NCBI GenBank assembly: GCA_021299185.1 | Contig: JAJTHZ010000019.1 | Location: 1 to 42,966 of the forward strand | Source: Lysobacteraceae bacterium | GTDB lineage: Bacteria; Pseudomonadota; Gammaproteobacteria; Xanthomonadales; Ahniellaceae | Direction: 5' to 3' | DNA: 42,966 nt | In this document: positions 42,892-42,966 of the stretch, one piece after another | Layout: each line of letters starts with the position of its first letter | How positions within the stretch are numbered: the stretch's first letter is position 1 | Made by a program: the position numbers and the translations under genes | Notes under the pieces: model-generated | Told to the model about the DNA's origin: nothing | Seen by the model: only the letters and a program-made list of their open reading frames with translations | Databases searched by the model: none

Positions 42892-42966
42892 ATGAAACGC
42901 TTCCTCGCCCCGATCCTCGCGCTGGCCACCTGCGTGGCCGCACCGGCCATCGCGCAGCAGCCGGTG
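42892..42966 (+). CDS. Start of a secreted or membrane protein, probably ExbB/TolQ-like (partial)
   Basis: The first 25 codons are visible and the frame runs off the window. They encode a signal peptide (MKRFLAPILALATCVAAPAIAQQ). The ATG is 5 bases after the DUF3450 stop, so the two are co-transcribed. The fused MotA/TolQ/ExbB proton channel (TtpC type) that usually follows DUF3450 also begins with a signal peptide and a periplasmic coiled coil. The identity is inferred from position only. Confidence 0.6.
   Translation, partial: MKRFLAPILALATCVAAPAIAQQPV

Overview
The window is about 43 kb of very GC-rich DNA (around 70% by eye). It looks like a chromosomal segment of a Gammaproteobacterium in the Xanthomonadales/Lysobacterales. 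The reasons are an argS gene followed by a SPOR-domain gene, a DUF3450 gene followed by the start of an ExbB-like gene, a CbrA/NahK-type hybrid kinase, DUF4124 and glycine-zipper proteins, TonB receptors, and many short REP-like palindromes of the GTAGGAGC...GCGACC type. No rRNA, tRNA or CRISPR array was seen. The taxonomic call rests on gene content only.

Layout. 1-211: the right end of an IS66-type insertion sequence. 236-3070: two outer-membrane barrel genes (minus strand) and a divergent small winged-helix regulator. 3090-7388: an RND efflux pair (adaptor lipoprotein plus AcrB-like pump) on the minus strand. A near-identical inverted repeat (TGCCCA-N3-TGGGYA) lies upstream of both the regulator and the pump operon. 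7549-15022: two small periplasmic proteins, then a run of lipid-active enzymes: a phospholipase D-like lipoprotein, a PlpD-type patatin with its own barrel, an unknown secreted protein, and an alpha/beta hydrolase. 15119-17128: a glycine-zipper protein, then a secreted receiver-like protein translationally coupled to an outer-membrane barrel gene that carries an in-frame amber codon. 17301-17480: a REP array.

18212-22790 is an accessory island. It holds an MmeI-like single-chain restriction-modification enzyme, whose C-terminal half is clearly lower in GC than its ends, an AT-richer spacer with two related 24-bp palindromes, and an AAA_14/DUF4143 ATPase. 22838-27709 looks like a hydroxybutyrate or polyhydroxybutyrate uptake locus: a GntP-type permease divergent from a TonB receptor, followed by a type 2 PHB-depolymerase-like lipoprotein, with a perfect operator-like repeat in the divergent gap. 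27749-28115 is a tandem REP array with a 114-bp period. 28192-31542 encodes a sodium-solute-symporter/PAS/histidine-kinase/receiver fusion.

31614-36029 holds three secreted proteins: two PQQ-type glucose/sorbosone dehydrogenase paralogues and one parallel beta-helix protein. All three end in the same short motif, F-x-[DN]-G-F-[DE]. A rhomboid protease is encoded divergently next to them. The rest is housekeeping-like: a membrane/TPR protein, a SPOR-domain protein, argS, a spacer with paired DnaA boxes, DUF3450, and the first 25 codons of the next gene.

The points that seem most worth following are the shared C-terminal motif with its duplicated promoter element, the secreted receiver-like protein coupled to an amber-interrupted barrel, the two-flavour REP arrays, and the mosaic MmeI-type enzyme with palindromes beside it.
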